Assembly: GCF_014397785.1 (NCBI RefSeq) | Contig: NZ_VZQQ01000002.1 | Location: 186,001 to 250,000, forward strand | Origin: Paraburkholderia podalyriae | Lineage (GTDB): Bacteria; Pseudomonadota; Gammaproteobacteria; Burkholderiales; Burkholderiaceae | Direction of reading: 5' to 3' | DNA length: 64,000 nt | Program-made: the position numbers and the translations under genes | The notes under the pieces: generated by a model | What the model saw: only the letters and a program-made list of their open reading frames with translations | The model's database searches: none | What the model was told of the DNA's origin: nothing | Shown here: positions 54,728 to 63,295 of the stretch, piece after piece | Position numbering within the stretch: the stretch's first letter is position 1 | How the letters are laid out: every line of letters starts with the position of its first letter

Positions 54728-57526
54728 TCAACTCTTCCCACTCACGTCACCCGCCGTAGGAATCTGCGGCGGAATCGACGCGGTCTGTCCGGTCGAGGGT
54801 GGCGCCGGACGCGGTTCGTGCGATACGTCGCGCGCAGGCGCAAGCGGCACATGTGCCGATGCGCGCGCCGACGGCCCAGCAACGCCCACTTCATACTCAG
54901 CCTCGCGCCGATACTCGTGCGCCGCGTCGTGGGCTCTTTCGTGCGTGGGTTCATGCGCCCTTTGATGGGCTTTGGCGTGGCCGCCGTCCCGCGCCCGCTG
55001 ATGCGCATCGCCATGCGCGTGCCTGCTGTCATCGGCAACGGCCTCCACAGGCGCGACGAAGCCGGTCATCTCATCGTCGCGCAACGGCTCGCCTTCGCTA
55101 TCCTTCGACGACGTGTACACCCGCATCTGCGCGACCGGAATCTCGATGCCCGCCTCGTCCATCTTGCGCTTGAGCCGCAGGTTGAACGCGCGCGCGACGC
55201 TCCATTGCTGCAGCGGCCGCGTCTTGATCTGCCCTTTGACGACCATCCAGTTCGGATCGAAGCGGTCGAGCCCCCACACCTCGATCGGCCCGAGCATCTC
55301 GCGCCGGTAGCGGAAATCGGCCATCAGCTCCGCGCCGACTTCGCGGATCAGCTGCGTGATCTCGTCGACATCGGTCGAGAACGACATGCGCACCTCGAAC
55401 ACCGCATACGCGAAATCGCGCGACAGGTTCTTCACGATCTTGATCTGCGAGAACGGAATCGCGTGGATCGCGCCCTGCCCGTCGCGCAGCCGCACGGTGC
55501 GAATCGACAGATGCTCGACCGTACCCGCATGCCCGCCATCGACGTCGATCCAGTCTCCGACCGAGATCGTGTCCTCGATGATGATGAAGAGCCCGGTGAT
55601 CAGGTCGGTCACCAGCGACTGCGCGCCGAAGCCGATCGCCAGACCGATCACGCCCGCGCCCGCCAGCAGCGGCGTCACGTTGATGCCGAGGTTCGCCGCG
55701 GTGACGATGCTCGCGATCGTCATGATCGTCACCAGCAACACGTTGCGCACGAGCGGCAGCATCGTACGCGCGCGCATGCTCGGGCTGCGCCCCTTGTTGC
55801 GCGGACCGCCCGGATTGAGCGCCTCGGTGATCGCGGTGTCGACCAGAATCCACAGCAGCCATGCGATAAACAGGGTCGCGACGATGGCCGTCATCGCATG
55901 CGCGATGCCGCGCGCGGCGACGTTCTCCTCGATCACCGCGACCAGCGACACGCCCCACAGACGCGCCGCGAATTCGAAGAAAAACAGCCAGATGAACAGC
56001 GTCAGCAGCGTGCCGCAAAAGCGCAGCAGCCGCGTCAGGTACGGCGAGCGGCGCCGCGCGCGGGCGCTGCGCGGCCGCGTCATGCGCAGCACGATCGCCG
56101 ACAGGAAGAACGCCAGCACCAGCAACAACGCGGTGACGATCGAGATCTGCAGCACGTTTTCGCTGGAGCCGGAGCCGCCGAACGTCGCGACCACCGACGC
56201 GGTCGCGAGCACCAGCACCGGCACGTGCCACAGCGCGGCGAGCACGTCGAACGCATCGGTCGCGGCCTTGTGGTCGTTGCGCTGCTCGTATGGCCGGTTG
56301 CGGATCAGGTGCGCGACCGGGCGGCGGAACGCGAGCGCGAAATAACCGGTCAGCACGGCGGCCGTCATGTTGGCCGCGGTCGAAAGAAGCGCGGCGAGGT
56401 TCGTGCCGAGCTGATGCTCGACGTCGTAATTGACGGCCGCGTCGCCGAGCGCGCCGCACACGCCGATCACGAACAGCACGCGGCGCGCGTGATCGATCAG
56501 CAGACGCACCGCGATGCGCCGGTGGCCCGAGCCGAACAGCGAAAACATGATCAGACAGATCGCGGAAAACACCGCGCCCGCGACGATCGCATACGCGACC
56601 ACCATGCCGAGCGTGCGGCCGAGCGCATCGGGCATCGCGCGCATGAACAGCAGCGCCGCGATGAACGCGATGATCCACGGACCGACGCGGCGCAGCGCGA
56701 AGATCACCAGCTCGAGCGTGGTGGGATTGGGCCGCAGCACCAGCTCGATGCCGAAGCGCCGGTACAGCCGCTGCTGCAGGTAGATCAGCGCGCCGGCACA
56801 GGCGCCCCAGCCCGCTAGCATCGCCAGCATTGCCAACAGAATCGTGCCGAAGCCCTCGCGTCCCTGGCCCGAGACGATCGTGTACAGCTCGTTGCCGGCC
56901 GCGGTCACGCGCCCGCTCCAGTAGCGCACCGGCGTGCGCCCCTGATGCACGTCGGATTCGAACGACGCGATGCCCGACGCGATTGCGCCGAGCAGGCCCG
57001 GGCTAGGCTGCGCGGGCGCGGCCGGGCCAACGGTTTGCGCGGCGTTTCGCGACACGTCGCGCAGCCTTTTCAACTGGGTGACTAGCGCGCTGCGCTGGCG
57101 GTCGTTGTCGAGCGTGGCGATCACGCTGTCGAGCGAGTGCGCGAGTTCCGCCTGGCTTGCGGGCGACGGCGCCGACGCCGCCTCGGCCGCCGAGGCACCC
57201 GATGCCGCGGACGCGGGCGTCGTGTTCACCGTCGCACTGTTGATCAGGCTCTGCAACGCCGGGATCACCGGCGTGCCGCCGCCGACCGAGGGACCCGCTG
57301 CTTGCGCGATGCGCGGCAGCGCGCCGAGGCAAAGAATCAGCGCGGCGCACAGCAGCGCGGCGAACCAGCCACCGGCGCATGCGCTCGCGCGTGGGCGGAC
57401 GTCGCCGCTGGAAGTGTCGCGAGCGGTGGGTTCGGTGGAGAGACGGGTGGCGGTGAGAATCGCCGGCTGCTGCGCGCCGCCAGACGGCGCAGCCTCGGAC
57501 TCACACCATGACGGGCATAACTGCAT
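54728..57526 (-). CDS. Large MscS-family mechanosensitive channel with His-rich tail
   Basis: 932 residues. A Ser/Ala-rich lead and a signal-like segment (AALLCAALILCLGALPRIAQ) precede a periplasmic region, then about ten membrane helices. The MscS pore and beta domain lie at about 560-810: VIGLAIGFGAQSLVTDLITG, IEDTISVGDWIDVDGGHAGT, HAIPFSQIKIVKNLSRDFA. Opens under membrane tension to release solutes. The cytoplasmic tail from about 820 is a His/Ala/Arg repeat region (HAHGDAHQRARDGGHAKAHQ and more), then Pro/Ser-rich to the end. Convergent with the dioxygenase gene. Confidence 0.9.
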   Translation of the reverse strand: MQLCPSWCESEAAPSGGAQQPAILTATRLSTEPTARDTSSGDVRPRASACAGGWFAALLCAALILCLGALPRIAQAAGPSVGGGTPVIPALQSLINSATVNTTPASAASGASAAEAASAPSPASQAELAHSLDSVIATLDNDRQRSALVTQLKRLRDVSRNAAQTVGPAAPAQPSPGLLGAIASGIASFESDVHQGRTPVRYWSGRVTAAGNELYTIVSGQGREGFGTILLAMLAMLAGWGACAGALIYLQQRLYRRFGIELVLRPNPTTLELVIFALRRVGPWIIAFIAALLFMRAMPDALGRTLGMVVAYAIVAGAVFSAICLIMFSLFGSGHRRIAVRLLIDHARRVLFVIGVCGALGDAAVNYDVEHQLGTNLAALLSTAANMTAAVLTGYFALAFRRPVAHLIRNRPYEQRNDHKAATDAFDVLAALWHVPVLVLATASVVATFGGSGSSENVLQISIVTALLLVLAFFLSAIVLRMTRPRSARARRRSPYLTRLLRFCGTLLTLFIWLFFFEFAARLWGVSLVAVIEENVAARGIAHAMTAIVATLFIAWLLWILVDTAITEALNPGGPRNKGRSPSMRARTMLPLVRNVLLVTIMTIASIVTAANLGINVTPLLAGAGVIGLAIGFGAQSLVTDLITGLFIIIEDTISVGDWIDVDGGHAGTVEHLSIRTVRLRDGQGAIHAIPFSQIKIVKNLSRDFAYAVFEVRMSFSTDVDEITQLIREVGAELMADFRYRREMLGPIEVWGLDRFDPNWMVVKGQIKTRPLQQWSVARAFNLRLKRKMDEAGIEIPVAQMRVYTSSKDSEGEPLRDDEMTGFVAPVEAVADDSRHAHGDAHQRARDGGHAKAHQRAHEPTHERAHDAAHEYRREAEYEVGVAGPSARASAHVPLAPARDVSHEPRPAPPSTGQTASIPPQIPTAGDVSGKS

Positions 57527-57643
57527 GGCAATCCGTAAGAAAACGGCAGACGCCAGTGTAGCCGCAGTTTTGCCCAGCGCCGCCGAACATGCGTAACCGA
57601 ATGTTAGTACGCTTGCGCGGCCGGCGAATTCGTACGCCAGCGG

Positions 57644-58291
57644 TCAGTACGCGACCGTCGCGATCTGGCGGATGAAGCGGCCCTGCTCCAGTTCGTCGAC
57701 GAATGCGATCGCGTAGTCTTCGGCCGAAATGCGGCTATTGCCGTCCGCGTCCGCGATCAGCGTGTTCGCGCCCGTGCGGAACTTGCCGGTGCGCTCGCCC
57801 GGCGCGATCAGCGCGGCCGGCGCAAAGAACGTCCAGTCGAGATCGGTCACGCCGCGGTAATAGTCGAACGCGTCGCGGTGCGCGAGCGCGATGCCCTTGT
57901 ACGCGTCCGGAAATCCGTCGGTTTCGACCAGTTGCTTGCCCGGCGCGACTTCGAGCGAGCCTGCGCCGCCCACGACGACGACGCGCTTCAGCCCGGCCGC
58001 GCGCACACCTTCGACCAGCGCGCGCGTGGCGTGCGTCAGCGGGGCGAGATCGCCTTGCGGCGGCGCATACGCGCTTGCGACGACGTCGTGACCGCGCACC
58101 GCCGCGCCGACACTCGCGGCGTCGAGCAGATCGGCCCGCGACGCATGCAGGTTCGCGACACCGGCCGGCACGCGCGCCGGATCGCGCACGAGTGCCGTCA
58201 CCTGATGTCCGCGACGCGCCGCTTCCGCGGCAATCCGCGAACCGATCATGCCGGTCGCGCCAAACAAGGCGATCTTCAGTTGCTTGCTCAT
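57644..58291 (-). CDS. NAD(P)-binding reductase, NmrA/YwnB-like
   Basis: 215 residues. The N-terminal Rossmann motif is LKIALFGATGMIGSRIAAEA. Further features: ALVRDPARVPAGVANLHASR, VVVVGGAGSLEVAPGKQLVE and DWTFFAPAALIAPGERTGKF. This is the atypical short-chain dehydrogenase group that includes YwnB and NmrA-like proteins, which bind NAD(P) and may have reductase or regulatory roles. GAGGAG lies before the ATG. A perfect 27-base palindrome 25-51 bases upstream is the probable operator of the Rrf2 regulator encoded just upstream. Confidence 0.85.
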   Translation of the reverse strand: MSKQLKIALFGATGMIGSRIAAEAARRGHQVTALVRDPARVPAGVANLHASRADLLDAASVGAAVRGHDVVASAYAPPQGDLAPLTHATRALVEGVRAAGLKRVVVVGGAGSLEVAPGKQLVETDGFPDAYKGIALAHRDAFDYYRGVTDLDWTFFAPAALIAPGERTGKFRTGANTLIADADGNSRISAEDYAIAFVDELEQGRFIRQIATVAY

Positions 58292-58315
58292 ATCAGCGTA
58301 CTCCTCAGGTTGTCC

Positions 58316-58342
58316 TATATGTAACTATAACAGTTACATATA
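58316..58342. promoter_or_regulatory. Perfect 27-base palindrome, probable Rrf2 operator at the reductase gene
   Basis: Arms TATATGTAACT (58316-58326) and AGTTACATATA (58332-58342) flank a five-base centre. Core form TGTAAC-N7-GTTACA. It lies directly upstream of the reductase ribosome site, so binding should block transcription. A second copy of the core is at 58955-58973. Confidence 0.75.
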
Positions 58343-58347
58343 ACGAG

Positions 58348-58373
58348 AAAAAAAGCGGGGCGTGCACCCCGTT
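58348..58373 (-). terminator. Terminator of the rrf2 gene
   Basis: On the minus strand CGGGG (58371-58367), loop TGCACG, CCCCG (58360-58356), then C and seven T. It separates rrf2 from the reductase gene on the same strand. Confidence 0.75.
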
Positions 58374-58472
58374 GGCTTATCAGGCACGCGGCCGGGATCA
58401 TGCGATACGCGCACCGCGACACTGAGCTTCTATCGTTCACTACCGTCGCGTCTGGCGCGCGAACGCACGCTC

Positions 58473-58928
58473 TCAAGCACGACGCTTGCGCTTGCGCTCG
58501 CGCTGCTTCTCGGAGCGCACGACGTCGGCGGTCGCATCGGCGAGCGTGCGCGCGGCCAGCGCCGCCTCCATCGCCTGCTGCGCTTCGTCGATGATGTCGC
58601 GCAGCACGCTCTGGATATTGCGCCCCACCATGCAGGCGGAATTCGGCTCCTCGCGATGCAACGCGAGCAATTGCGCGTCTTCCACCGCGCGATAGACGTC
58701 GAGCAGCGTGATCTGTTCCGGCCGCCGCGCGAGCAGCGCGCCGCCACCGGCGCCCATCTGCGACGTGGTGAGGCCGGCGTCGGACAGCATGGCCAGAAGC
58801 CGGCGAATGAGCGCGGGATTCGTGTTCACGCTGCCCGCAATCATCTCTGACGACAGCGGCACGCCGCCCTGCAGCGACAACAGCGCGAGCACATGCACGG
58901 CAAAGGCAAACCGGCTACTCGTGTTCAC
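58473..58928 (-). CDS. Rrf2-family transcriptional regulator
   Basis: 151 residues from a GTG at 58928 (VNTSSRFAFAVHVLALLSLQ), the usual Rrf2 N-terminus; a TTG at 58952 would overlap the operator. The winged HTH includes LSSEMIAGSVNTNPALIRRL and GAGGGALLARRPEQITLLDV. IscR and NsrR use three cysteines for an Fe-S cluster; here only Cys99 occurs in that region (EEPNSACMVGRNIQSVLRDI), so it is more like the cysteine-poor CymR/YwnA branch. The C-terminus is basic, ending RERKRKRRA. Operators at its own promoter and at the downstream reductase gene suggest autoregulation plus control of that gene. Confidence 0.88.
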   Translation of the reverse strand: MNTSSRFAFAVHVLALLSLQGGVPLSSEMIAGSVNTNPALIRRLLAMLSDAGLTTSQMGAGGGALLARRPEQITLLDVYRAVEDAQLLALHREEPNSACMVGRNIQSVLRDIIDEAQQAMEAALAARTLADATADVVRSEKQRERKRKRRA

Positions 58929-58954
58929 AGCAGATCCGTCCCGCAACGACAATG

Positions 58955-58973
58955 TGTAACCATCGTAATTACA
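58955..58973. promoter_or_regulatory. Second TGTAAC-N7-ATTACA operator, upstream of rrf2
   Basis: TGTAAC (58955-58960), seven bases, ATTACA (58968-58973). One mismatch from the core of the palindrome at 58316-58342, with identical spacing. It lies 27-45 bases before the rrf2 GTG start. Confidence 0.65.
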
Positions 58974-59021
58974 TTTATTCCTGAAGTCAAACCGGGAAAA
59001 CCGGATCTAACGGCGCGTGGC

Positions 59022-59477
59022 TCATTTGTCCATCTGCTTCTGCGCGTCGGCGGAATCGGACGACGAAGCCGACGAGCCCGCATTCTGCGCCGACCACGCC
59101 TGCAGCTTGCGCCCCGCCGTTTCGAGGCCCTGGCCCGTGATCGACGCGGCCTTGCCGAGCTGCGCGTTGGCCGCGCTCGCCGCGTTCTGCAGGTTGGCCT
59201 GCGCGCTCGACGCGAGCGCGGCCGGATCGATCCTGATCGACGGCGCGGAGGCCGATTCGAGGTTCTGCTGTGCGGCGTCCTTGGTCGCGTCGACCTGCTG
59301 GCCGACGTAGCTCGCGGCCTGATCGAGCTTCTGACCGGCAACCTGCGCGGCGTCATTGAGCTTGCCCGCGACCTGGCCGGCCGACGCGTCGTTCTTCTGA
59401 CACGCGGCCAGCGCGCCGAACACGAGGACCACGACCGCCGCGCGGCGCAATAACGATGAGGAAAGGGATGAAATCAT
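59022..59477 (-). CDS. Small lipoprotein with a helical repeat region
   Basis: 151 residues. A lipoprotein signal ends FGALAAC (lipidated Cys26). The mature part is a long amphipathic helix rich in Ala and Gln (AGKLNDAAQVAGQKLDQAAS, QQVDATKDAAQQNLESA), resembling apolipoprotein-like or LEA-like helices, then a Ser/Ala tail. Anchored to an envelope membrane; the role is unknown. No strong ribosome site. Confidence 0.75.
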   Translation of the reverse strand: MISSLSSSLLRRAAVVVLVFGALAACQKNDASAGQVAGKLNDAAQVAGQKLDQAASYVGQQVDATKDAAQQNLESASAPSIRIDPAALASSAQANLQNAASAANAQLGKAASITGQGLETAGRKLQAWSAQNAGSSASSSDSADAQKQMDK

Positions 59478-59587
59478 GGATCAGGAAGGAGCCGCGCCAG
59501 GCGGCTCGCGCATGCGAAGAGGTGCCCATGATACCGCCGTTGCGCCGCTCGGCCGCTTCAACTCGCCCCGGCGAGGCGGTCGCGGTT

Positions 59588-59734
59588 CTACAACGTCACC
59601 AGGCCAAAGCCATGCACGAGCGCCGCATGAACGATCACGCCGTGCGGATCGGCAGCCGCAAGAGCCGCGCTGTCCTGCGTGAGATGCTCGATATTGCCTG
59701 CGGCGGCCTTTTCCGCAAGCAAACGCGGCGGCAT
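59588..59734 (-). CDS. Doubtful 48-residue ORF after the DUF899 gene
   Basis: Reads MPPRLLAEKAAAGNIEHLTQ and ends ALVHGFGLVTL. It begins 13 bases after the DUF899 stop on the same strand. The composition looks protein-like and unlike a random shadow frame, but there is no ribosome site and no family is recognised. It may be a gene remnant. Confidence 0.25.
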   Translation of the reverse strand: MPPRLLAEKAAAGNIEHLTQDSAALAAADPHGVIVHAALVHGFGLVTL

Positions 59735-59747
59735 GATTCGTCACACT

Positions 59748-60539
59748 CTAGTCGTCGCGTTTCCGAAACGCGGCCTCTCCGGCATCTGACACCTCGACCC
59801 ACTTTGGATCGGGAGCGGCGCCGGGGACGTAAGTGTCGTTCCAGTTCCACCACTTGTACGGTCGGCTCTGCGGGTAGCCCTCCGGCGAATCCTCCCAATT
59901 CTCCTGCCTCCCGAGCGCCGTCATGTCGAGGTAGCTCCAGAGGGTGCCCATCGCCTCGTCACCACGCCCGTTAATCAGGTACGTGCGGAACACACGCTCA
60001 CCTTCACGGATGAACGCGTTGTGGCCGTGCCATTCGGCCACGTCGAAGTCGGCGTCGAAACTGTCGGTGATGGTGTACCAGGGGATCATCTCCCAGCCCA
60101 TCCGGGTTTTCAGCCGCGCGATATCGGCTTGCGGCGCGCGCGAGGCGTACACGAGGGTGGTGTCGCGAGCATGCAAATGGGCGAGGTGGGAAACCTGGTC
60201 GGCGCCCAGGGAACAGCCAATGCACGCGTGCTCTGGCCACCCGTGCACGCCAGGCTCGAAAAAGGCGCGATAGATGATCAGCTGGCGGCGGCCCTCGAAC
60301 AGGTCGAGCAGGCTTACTCTGCCCTCGGGCCCGTCGAACGCATACGCTTTTTCCACCGCAAGCCATGGCATCCTCCGTCGCTCGGCAGCCAGCGCGTCGC
60401 GGGCACGCGTCAAGGCTTTTTCCTTGACGAGAAGCTGCTCGCGCGCAGCCTCCCACTCTGGCCGCGACACAATCGGTGGTGTTTTCATGGCAGGCTGTCC
60501 GTCTTTGCCGTCCTTCTCAGGTGACTGATTCGTCGTCAT
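59748..60539 (-). CDS. DUF899 thioredoxin-like protein
   Basis: 263 residues. The conserved start VSRPEWEAAREQLLVKEKAL is followed by RRRMPWLAVEKAYAFDGPEG and a thioredoxin-like core with PEHACIGCSLGADQVSHLAH (Cys106 and Cys109). Further hallmarks: TTLVYASRAPQADIARLKTR and the C-terminal KWWNWNDTY. This is the DUF899 family; activity not established, possibly thiol redox. GGAGG six bases before ATG 60539 fixes the start. The 237 bases up to the next gene show nothing clear. Confidence 0.9.
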   Translation of the reverse strand: MTTNQSPEKDGKDGQPAMKTPPIVSRPEWEAAREQLLVKEKALTRARDALAAERRRMPWLAVEKAYAFDGPEGRVSLLDLFEGRRQLIIYRAFFEPGVHGWPEHACIGCSLGADQVSHLAHLHARDTTLVYASRAPQADIARLKTRMGWEMIPWYTITDSFDADFDVAEWHGHNAFIREGERVFRTYLINGRGDEAMGTLWSYLDMTALGRQENWEDSPEGYPQSRPYKWWNWNDTYVPGAAPDPKWVEVSDAGEAAFRKRDD

Positions 60540-60776
60540 TGCAACCTCCGGGTTAGAGCGATGTCCTGTGTGGTCGGGTGGAAACGCGATTCGCTCACCG
60601 GCCATCGCTCGCTGCTGGTGATGGGATAGTTTAGGTCGCCAGACAGCGAATGGTGGGAGTGACAAATGTGACGCGATTCCTTGTCTGGCGGCTTGATTCA
60701 GGAGAAGCAGAATCCTCTGACAGTTGCAGGCGGGACGCCTCCCTATAGTCGCGGCTCTTTGGGGAGTGCTGTTTCC

Positions 60777-61103
60777 ATGAAACTGATCGACTGGACCGTC
60801 ACGCTCGTCATCCTGCTGATGGCGATCGTGTTTTTCTGCGCGCGCCGGCCGCCAACCTGGCCGCACAACCACCGCGCCCGGCACATCGCAGGCACCCGTC
60901 TGCTGATGCAGGCCGCGTGCGCACTGTGGGCGGCGCTGCTGATCGTCACGAACGGCCTGCTAGCCGTCGAGTGTCTTGCCGGCGTCCGCCCGACGCCGAT
61001 CGAATCGTTCGCCGGCATCGCCGTGCTGCTCGCATGCAGCTGCTACTGGTCGGTGCGCGGCAGCAGACTGCTCAGGCCGCGGCAAATTTTCGCCGGTTGC
61101 TGA
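60777..61103 (+). CDS. Small membrane protein, unknown function
   Basis: 108 residues. Three hydrophobic segments: about 4-22 (IDWTVTLVILLMAIVFFCAR), 40-60 (ACALWAALLIVTNGLLAVEC) and 75-92 (IESFAGIAVLLACSCYWSV). Basic loops suggest the N-terminus faces outside or is short. GGGGAG lies about 12 bases before the ATG. It converges on the histidine kinase gene. Not recognised. Confidence 0.6.
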   Translation: MKLIDWTVTLVILLMAIVFFCARRPPTWPHNHRARHIAGTRLLMQAACALWAALLIVTNGLLAVECLAGVRPTPIESFAGIAVLLACSCYWSVRGSRLLRPRQIFAGC

Positions 61104-61143
61104 GCGAGCTGAGGCAACCCGCGCCGCACGATCGAGCGATCGC

Positions 61144-62907
61144 CTACCGTGTACTGATTCCTCTCATCGCGTCGATCGAGCGCGCGGGCAACCCGCTGCC
61201 TGAGCCCAGGCCGGACCCCGCAGCGCGTTGCCCGCCGTCGCGCGCAGCGCACGCCGCCTGAGCCGGACCCGCCGCCGCGAGCGCAGGCGCGCCAGCCGCC
61301 GCCGCCGCCGGTTCGGCGCCTGCGGCACCCGGCTCTGGCAGCGACAGATAGAACGTCGTGCCCACCCCCTCCTTCGATTCCGCCCATACGCGCCCGCCGT
61401 GCCGCTCGACCATCCGTCGCACGAGGGCGAGGCCAATGCCCTCGCCGGCCGCCGCATTGCCATGCAGACGCTGAAACGCGGTGAACAGGCGCGGCAGCGC
61501 GATCGCCGGAATGCCGACGCCGTTGTCGCGCACGTAGAAGATCCGCAGCGAATGCACGCCCGGCGGCGCGGGCGTCGTGCCGATTTCGATGCGGCCCTCG
61601 CGCGCGGGGTCCAGATAGTTGACCGCATTGCCGACCAGATTCGCGAAGATCAGTTCGAGCGCGGTCTGATCGCCCCATACCGTTGGCAGGTTGCCGACGG
61701 TCACGCGCGCGCGCCGCGCGCGAATCGAGCCCTGCATCGCGTCGACGACGCGTTGCACGATGTCGCGCACGTCGACCTTCTGGCGCCGGTACTCGACACG
61801 CCCCACGCGCGACAGCCGCAACAGCGCGTCGATGATGTGCGACGCGCGCAGCACGGCGCTCTGCAGATAATGCAGCGCCTCGCCGATGTCTTCGTCGATG
61901 ACCCACTCGATACGCTCACGCGTGTTCATCGCCAGCGACGAGCCGCGCACCGCATCGCGCAACTCGTCGCAGGCGCGGATCAGTTCCTTCGAAAAGCCCT
62001 GCAGGTTCACGAGCGGTGCGCGCAGATCGTGCGACACGCTGTAGACGAACATTTCGTTGTCCTGGGTCTGCTGGCGCAGCGTCTCGTTGATGCGCGCGAG
62101 TTCAGCGGCACGGCGCTCGAGGTCCGCGTGAAAGCGCGCCTCGATGCGCTCGGCTTCGAGCAGACGCCGGCTCGTCTCGTGCAAGGTCAGATCGATCCGC
62201 GCGATTTCATCGCTGCCCGCGCCGACCGGCGCGAGCGGCTCATTGCCGGCGAGCCGGCCCGCATTGTCGGACAGCAGCGCGAGCCGGCCGCGCACGCCGC
62301 GCGTGAACATCCAGACGGCGAGCGCGACGAACACCAGCGAACCCAACGCGGCCGCGACGATCAACGTCTGTTCCCGCTCGCGCACCGCGGCGACGGAACT
62401 CGAGCGCGAGGTATCGAGGCGTCGCTCCTCGGTCTGGAACGCGGTCACCTGCAAACGGAAACGATCGAGCACGTCGGCCCGCGCCAGATCGTGGAAGCGC
62501 TCGAGAATCTCGCCGCGCCGTCCGGCGTGCAGCACGTCCTGGATCCGGTCCGACCACTGGCGATAGGCCTGCGCCGCCTGACGCACCTCGGCCACGCGCT
62601 CGACCTGGGCGGGATCGTCGGCGACGAGTTCGGCGAGCTCGTCGATGCGCCGGTCGATGTCCACCCACACTGCGAGCGGGGTCGTGAAGTGCGCGTCGCT
62701 GGCAAGCACCGCGCCACGCAGCGCGACCGATTCGGACAGCACCGGATCGAGAATCGCCGTGGTCTGGCGCAGCACCTCCTCGCTATGCATTGCCCAGCGC
62801 TCGGCCAACGTCGCGTCAGCCTGCGCCTTCACCAGGCTGGAGAGCAGCGCGAGTTCGAAGACGGCCGGGATCGCGATCAGCAACAGGCCTTTAGTGGTCA
62901 GTCTCAT
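61144..62907 (-). CDS. Membrane sensor histidine kinase
   Basis: 587 residues. Membrane helices at 6-25 and 181-203 bound a periplasmic helical sensor of about 155 residues, CHASE3-like. HAMP follows (203-255), then the dimerisation/phosphoacceptor segment FVYSVSHDLRAPLVNLQGFS with His293. The ATPase domain has the N-box ELIFANLVGNAVNYLDP, RDNGVGIPAIALPRLF, and GEGIGLALVRRMVERHGGR. The tail after about 525 is Ala/Gly-rich and disordered. No response regulator lies in the window, so it is an orphan here. The kinase part is of the phytochrome-like type. Confidence 0.9.
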   Translation of the reverse strand: MRLTTKGLLLIAIPAVFELALLSSLVKAQADATLAERWAMHSEEVLRQTTAILDPVLSESVALRGAVLASDAHFTTPLAVWVDIDRRIDELAELVADDPAQVERVAEVRQAAQAYRQWSDRIQDVLHAGRRGEILERFHDLARADVLDRFRLQVTAFQTEERRLDTSRSSSVAAVREREQTLIVAAALGSLVFVALAVWMFTRGVRGRLALLSDNAGRLAGNEPLAPVGAGSDEIARIDLTLHETSRRLLEAERIEARFHADLERRAAELARINETLRQQTQDNEMFVYSVSHDLRAPLVNLQGFSKELIRACDELRDAVRGSSLAMNTRERIEWVIDEDIGEALHYLQSAVLRASHIIDALLRLSRVGRVEYRRQKVDVRDIVQRVVDAMQGSIRARRARVTVGNLPTVWGDQTALELIFANLVGNAVNYLDPAREGRIEIGTTPAPPGVHSLRIFYVRDNGVGIPAIALPRLFTAFQRLHGNAAAGEGIGLALVRRMVERHGGRVWAESKEGVGTTFYLSLPEPGAAGAEPAAAAAGAPALAAAGPAQAACAARDGGQRAAGSGLGSGSGLPARSIDAMRGISTR

Positions 62908-63295
62908 GCGGTCCCATTGGACGGGTTGGCCGACGGCTCATACACGGAGTCGGCACATTATGTCGGCGTTTGCGCGCGACGACAAAGAGGAAACGAACCG
63001 GGCGACCATAGCAACCCGACGCGTCAGGATTTCGAATGAGGATGTAATTTAAATCGAATATTTCGCCCCAGTCTGGGTCATCCCGCCCATCGATGTCGCC
63101 TAGTGCACTTCATTTGTGCTTTGTATATCTATAGAGGTGCATGGCGCGCCCCGCAGCGGATTGCGCAAAACGGTCGGATTGCCATCCCGGTGCCCGTTTG
63201 CACCGCATCGAAGCAATCCGCACGATTTTGGCCCACTTCTTGCTCGCATAGCGCACTTTTTTGGCATAAGCGGGACATATCGATGGAAAGTCTGA
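62908..63295. other. Intergenic region before the truncated ammonium transporter
   Basis: 388 bases, more A/T-rich than its surroundings (for example 63030-63070). It contains no frame resembling the missing amt N-terminus and no recognised element. It may mark the deletion or insertion junction that removed the amt 5' end. Confidence 0.4.
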
